NCBI GenBank assembly: GCA_021796905.1
Contig: JAKABK010000066.1
Location: forward strand, 1 to 7,876
Direction: 5' to 3'
DNA from: Actinomycetes bacterium
GTDB taxonomy: Bacteria; Actinomycetota; Acidimicrobiia; Acidimicrobiales; Palsa-688
Length of the DNA stretch: 7,876 bases
The notes under the pieces: model-generated
Database searches by the model: none
What the model saw: only the letters and a program-made list of their open reading frames with translations
Told to the model about the DNA's origin: nothing
In this document: positions 4,954 through 7,876 of the stretch, piece by piece
How positions within the stretch are numbered: the stretch's first letter is position 1
Layout: each line of letters opens with the position of its first letter
Translations under genes and position numbers: made by a program

Positions 4954-7876
4954 GTGGTGTTCTCTCCGGCGACCGCCGCTTGGTTCGGCTCGGCTTTCGA
5001 GGCGCCCACCGCTGCCCAGTCGAAGGGCTGGGAGGCGATCGGGCGCGGGGAGCACACCTTGATCCTCGCCCCGACCGGGTCCGGCAAGACCCTCGCGGCG
5101 TTCCTCTGGGCGCTCGACCGGCTGATCACGGACCCGCCGAGCGGGCCGCGCTGCCGGGTGCTGTACGTGAGCCCGCTCAAGGCCCTCACCTACGACGTGG
5201 AGCGCAACCTGCGGGCGCCGCTGGCGGGCATCGCCCGCGAGGCGGCCCGCCTCGGGATCGAGGTCCCCGAGGTGAGGGTAGCGACCCGCACCGGCGACAC
5301 GCCGGCGGCGGAGAGGGCCGCGATGGCCCGGCGGCCACCCGACGTGCTGATCACCACCCCCGAGTCGCTCTACCTGATCCTCGGCTCCCGGGCGGCGGGG
5401 ATCCTCGCCGGCGTCGAGGTGGTCATCGTCGACGAGATCCACGCGGTCGCTGCCACCAAGCGAGGCGCGCACCTCGCCGTGTCGCTGGAACGTCTCACCC
5501 ACCTCGCCGCCCACCCGCCGGCAAGCCTCGGCAAGGAGCCGGCGGCCGCTCCCCACGAGCCCCAGCGCATCGGTCTGTCGGCCACCCAACGACCGCTCGA
5601 GGAGATTGCCCGCTTCCTCGGTGGCCAGGACCCCGACGGGCGTCCCCGCCCGGTGCGGATCGTCGACGCCGGCGATCGTAAGGCGCTCGACCTGCGGATC
5701 GTGGTGCCCGTCGAGGACATGGGACGCCTCGGCAAGCCGCTGGCACCGGGAGCCGACGAAGAGGAGCTGATCATGCGGGGCGCGGCTGCCGGTGCCCCCG
5801 AGGTGCGAGCCTCGATCTGGCCGTCGATCTACCCCAGGCTGCTCGAAGCGGTCCGCGCCCACCGCTCCACGCTGATCTTCGTCAACTCCCGACGTCTCGC
5901 CGAGCGGCTCGCCGCCCGCCTGAACGAGCTGGCCGCGGCCGGAGCCGACCCGTCGTCGGGGATCGACGCCCACACCCTCGGAGGGTCGAGCCATCTCGGT
6001 GCCGGCGCCCCGGCAGATCTGGTCAGGGCCCACCACGGGTCGATCGCCAGGGAGCAGCGCCTGGAGATCGAGGACGCTTTGAAAGCCGGTCGGCTGCCGG
6101 GTCTGGTCGCCACCTCGTCACTCGAGCTGGGGATCGACATGGGGGCGATCGACCTGGTGGTCCAGGTGGAAGCACCCCCGTCGGTGGCGTCGGGCTTGCA
6201 GCGCGTCGGGCGCTCCGGGCACCGCGTCGGGGAGCCGTCCCGGGGCCGCATCTTTCCCAAGTTCCGCCACGACCTCCTGGTCTCGGCGGTCGTCGCGGAG
6301 AGGATGCACGCCGGGCTGGTCGAGCAGACCGTCGTCGCCCGCAACCCCCTCGACGTGCTCGCCCAGCAGGTGGTCGCACACGTCGCCGGCGCCGAGCGTC
6401 CGGTCCCGGTCGAGGAGGTCGCCGCCATCGCCCGCGGCGCGTACCCCTACGCCGGGCTCGGCGCCGACCTGCTCGAAGGGGTGCTCGACATGCTCGCCGG
6501 TCGGTACCCGAGCGACGAGCTCGCCGACCTCCGGCCCCGCCTGACCTGGGACCGCAGCGCCGGGACCCTCACCGCCCGTCCCGGCGCCAGGCTCCTGGCG
6601 GTCACCGGCGCCGGAACGATCCCCGACCGGGGCCTGTACGGCGTGTTCACCCCCGAGGGGGGGAGGGTCGGTGAGCTCGACGAGGAGATGGTCTACGAGT
6701 CCCGGGTCGGCGAGACGTTCCTGCTCGGGGCGACGACCTGGCGGATCGAGGACATCACCCGGGACCGGGTCGTGGTGAGCCCCGCCCCCGGCGTTCCGGG
6801 CAAGATGCCCTTCTGGCACGGGGACAACCCCGGGCGTCCCCACGAGCTCGGTGTCGCCCTCGGGGTCTTCACCCGGACCCTCGCCGAGCGCGACGACGCC
6901 TCGCTCCGGGACTGCTGCGGTCTCGACGAGCTGGCGGTGCGCAACCTGCGCGCCTACGTGGCCGAGGAGCTCGAGGCGACCGGCGGGTTGCTCCCCACCG
7001 ACCGCCAGGTGGTCGTCGAGCGTTTCCGGGACGAGCTCGGCGACTGGCGCCTGTGCGTCCTGTCACCTTTCGGGGCGCGGGTCCACGCCCCGTGGTCGAT
7101 GGCGATCGAAGCCCGCCTCCGGCGAGCCGGGGCCGAGGAGGTCCAGGCGGTGTGGAGCGACGACGGGATCATCGTTCGGGTGCCCGACGCCGACGAGCCG
7201 CCCGACGCGTCGGTGGTAGCCCTCGACCCCGACGAGGTGGAGGACCTGGTCGTCGGGGTGGTCGGCGGCTCGGCGGTCTTCGCGTCCTGCTTCCGGGAGA
7301 ACGCGGCTCGCGCCCTGCTCCTCGCCCGTCGGCGCCCCGGTGGGCGCACACCGCTGTGGCAGTTGCGCCAGCGCGCCGCCGACCTGCTGGCCGTCGCCTC
7401 CCGCCACGGGCAGTTCCCGATCGTGCTCGAGACCTACCGGGAGTGCCTCCGGGACCGTTTCGACCTCCCGGCCCTGGTAGGGCTGATGCGCGACGTCGCC
7501 GAGCGGCGGGTCCGGGTCACCTCGGTCGATCTCGCTGTCGCGTCACCGTTCGCCAGCGGACTGGTCTCGTCCTACGTGGCGGCGTTCATGTACGAAGGCG
7601 ACGCCCCGCTCGCCGAGCGTCGCGCCCAGGCGCTCACCCTCGACCGGCGGATGCTCGCCGAGCTGCTCGGCTCCGACGAGCTGCGTGACCTGCTCGACCC
7701 CGGAGTGCTCGCCGAGCTCGAGGACCAGCTCGCCTGCCTCGAGCCGCGACGCCGGGCGACCAGCGCCGACGGCGTGACCGACCTGCTCCGTCGCCTCGGT
7801 GACCTGAGCCTCCCCGAGCTCGCCCGGCGCTGCGCCCCCGGCGTGGACCTCGAGGCGACCCTCGCCTCCCTGAGCG
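4954..7876 (+). CDS. lhr: Lhr-type ATP-dependent helicase (SF2, DEAD/DEAH box), 3' end beyond the window
   Basis: Lhr is an ATP-driven 3'-to-5' translocase on single-stranded DNA that unwinds RNA:DNA hybrids and is linked to DNA repair in mycobacteria. The frame is open for 974 codons to the right edge without a stop or frameshift. Helicase motifs in order: Q motif Gln22; Walker A APTGSGKT at 39-46; SPLKAL and TTPESL (Ia/Ib); DEIH at 160-163 (II); SAT at 209-211 (III); LIFVNSRR (IV); LELGIDMG with Gly393 (V); QRVGRSGHRVG from Gln416 (VI). The Lhr-specific part follows: MPFWHGDNPGR around 618-628 (Trp621 may be the DNA-stacking tryptophan known in mycobacterial Lhr), SPFGARVHAPW at 704-714, FPIVLETYREC from 821 and YEGDAPLAERR from 880. 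This covers the whole Lhr-Core; the missing part would be the rest of a C-terminal domain if it is full-length (about 1500 aa). The start is GTG 4954, from the TAGCCT hexamer and the fit to Lhr N-termini. It is divergent from PAC2. Confidence 0.95.
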   Translation, partial: MVFSPATAAWFGSAFEAPTAAQSKGWEAIGRGEHTLILAPTGSGKTLAAFLWALDRLITDPPSGPRCRVLYVSPLKALTYDVERNLRAPLAGIAREAARLGIEVPEVRVATRTGDTPAAERAAMARRPPDVLITTPESLYLILGSRAAGILAGVEVVIVDEIHAVAATKRGAHLAVSLERLTHLAAHPPASLGKEPAAAPHEPQRIGLSATQRPLEEIARFLGGQDPDGRPRPVRIVDAGDRKALDLRIVVPVEDMGRLGKPLAPGADEEELIMRGAAAGAPEVRASIWPSIYPRLLEAVRAHRSTLIFVNSRRLAERLAARLNELAAAGADPSSGIDAHTLGGSSHLGAGAPADLVRAHHGSIAREQRLEIEDALKAGRLPGLVATSSLELGIDMGAIDLVVQVEAPPSVASGLQRVGRSGHRVGEPSRGRIFPKFRHDLLVSAVVAERMHAGLVEQTVVARNPLDVLAQQVVAHVAGAERPVPVEEVAAIARGAYPYAGLGADLLEGVLDMLAGRYPSDELADLRPRLTWDRSAGTLTARPGARLLAVTGAGTIPDRGLYGVFTPEGGRVGELDEEMVYESRVGETFLLGATTWRIEDITRDRVVVSPAPGVPGKMPFWHGDNPGRPHELGVALGVFTRTLAERDDASLRDCCGLDELAVRNLRAYVAEELEATGGLLPTDRQVVVERFRDELGDWRLCVLSPFGARVHAPWSMAIEARLRRAGAEEVQAVWSDDGIIVRVPDADEPPDASVVALDPDEVEDLVVGVVGGSAVFASCFRENAARALLLARRRPGGRTPLWQLRQRAADLLAVASRHGQFPIVLETYRECLRDRFDLPALVGLMRDVAERRVRVTSVDLAVASPFASGLVSSYVAAFMYEGDAPLAERRAQALTLDRRMLAELLGSDELRDLLDPGVLAELEDQLACLEPRRRATSADGVTDLLRRLGDLSLPELARRCAPGVDLEATLASLS

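Noticed and set aside
4756..6036. Minus-strand N-terminal extension of the PAC2 frame to 721 aa
   Set aside because: The extension is antisense to the Lhr helicase and covers the divergent promoter region; it has no recognisable domain. A normal PAC2 start with a -10 element exists at 4755.
6118..6843. A 241-codon minus-strand open frame inside the helicase gene
   Set aside because: It mirrors the coding frame of lhr, which has clear motifs across this region; the antisense translation is low-complexity Gly/Asp/Arg/Val-rich.

Overview
The window is very GC-rich, densely coded, high-GC bacterial chromosome. It suggests an Actinomycetota lineage, with Acidimicrobiia or a related deep branch as my best guess. 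The reasons are the near-exclusive G/C third positions, frequent GTG starts, TAnnnT promoter hexamers placed 6-7 nt before start codons (leaderless transcription), and a HemQ (coproporphyrin-branch haem) gene. The taxonomic call is inference from style and gene content, not from a marker gene.

Layout from left to right. Positions 1-60 hold a strong perfect hairpin, probably the terminator of a gene outside the window. Then come hemQ (coproheme decarboxylase, 79-765, +) and larE (sulfur transferase for the nickel-pincer cofactor, 847-1647, +), each with its own leaderless-type promoter. After larE there is a hairpin and a 23-bp tandem repeat. Next is a short minus-strand gene for a four-cysteine protein (1714-1968), which converges on larE. 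Divergent from it is a Nudix hydrolase with the Nudix_hydro_N domain (2063-2749, +), followed 47 nt later by an unrecognised 187-aa protein (2797-3360, +). Converging on that gene is a minus-strand pair: a PAC2-family protein (4755-3871) and a downstream unrecognised 159-aa protein (3866-3387), with start and stop only 4 nt apart. Divergent from PAC2, across a 198-bp spacer with a long imperfect palindrome, is a large Lhr-type SF2 helicase (4954 onwards, +), cut off by the right edge.

The genes do not form one pathway. They are single housekeeping or accessory functions (haem synthesis, NPN cofactor maturation, nucleotide clean-up, possible proteasome-related chaperone, nucleic-acid helicase) arranged as short transcription units. 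I see no transposase, phage gene, CRISPR array, toxin-antitoxin pair, tRNA or rRNA, and no convincing new multi-gene system. The points most worth a second look are the consistent leaderless promoter spacing at five genes, the Firmicutes-like active-site layout of HemQ, the three-cysteine LarE without its partner genes nearby, the small four-cysteine protein, and the hypothetical gene coupled to PAC2.
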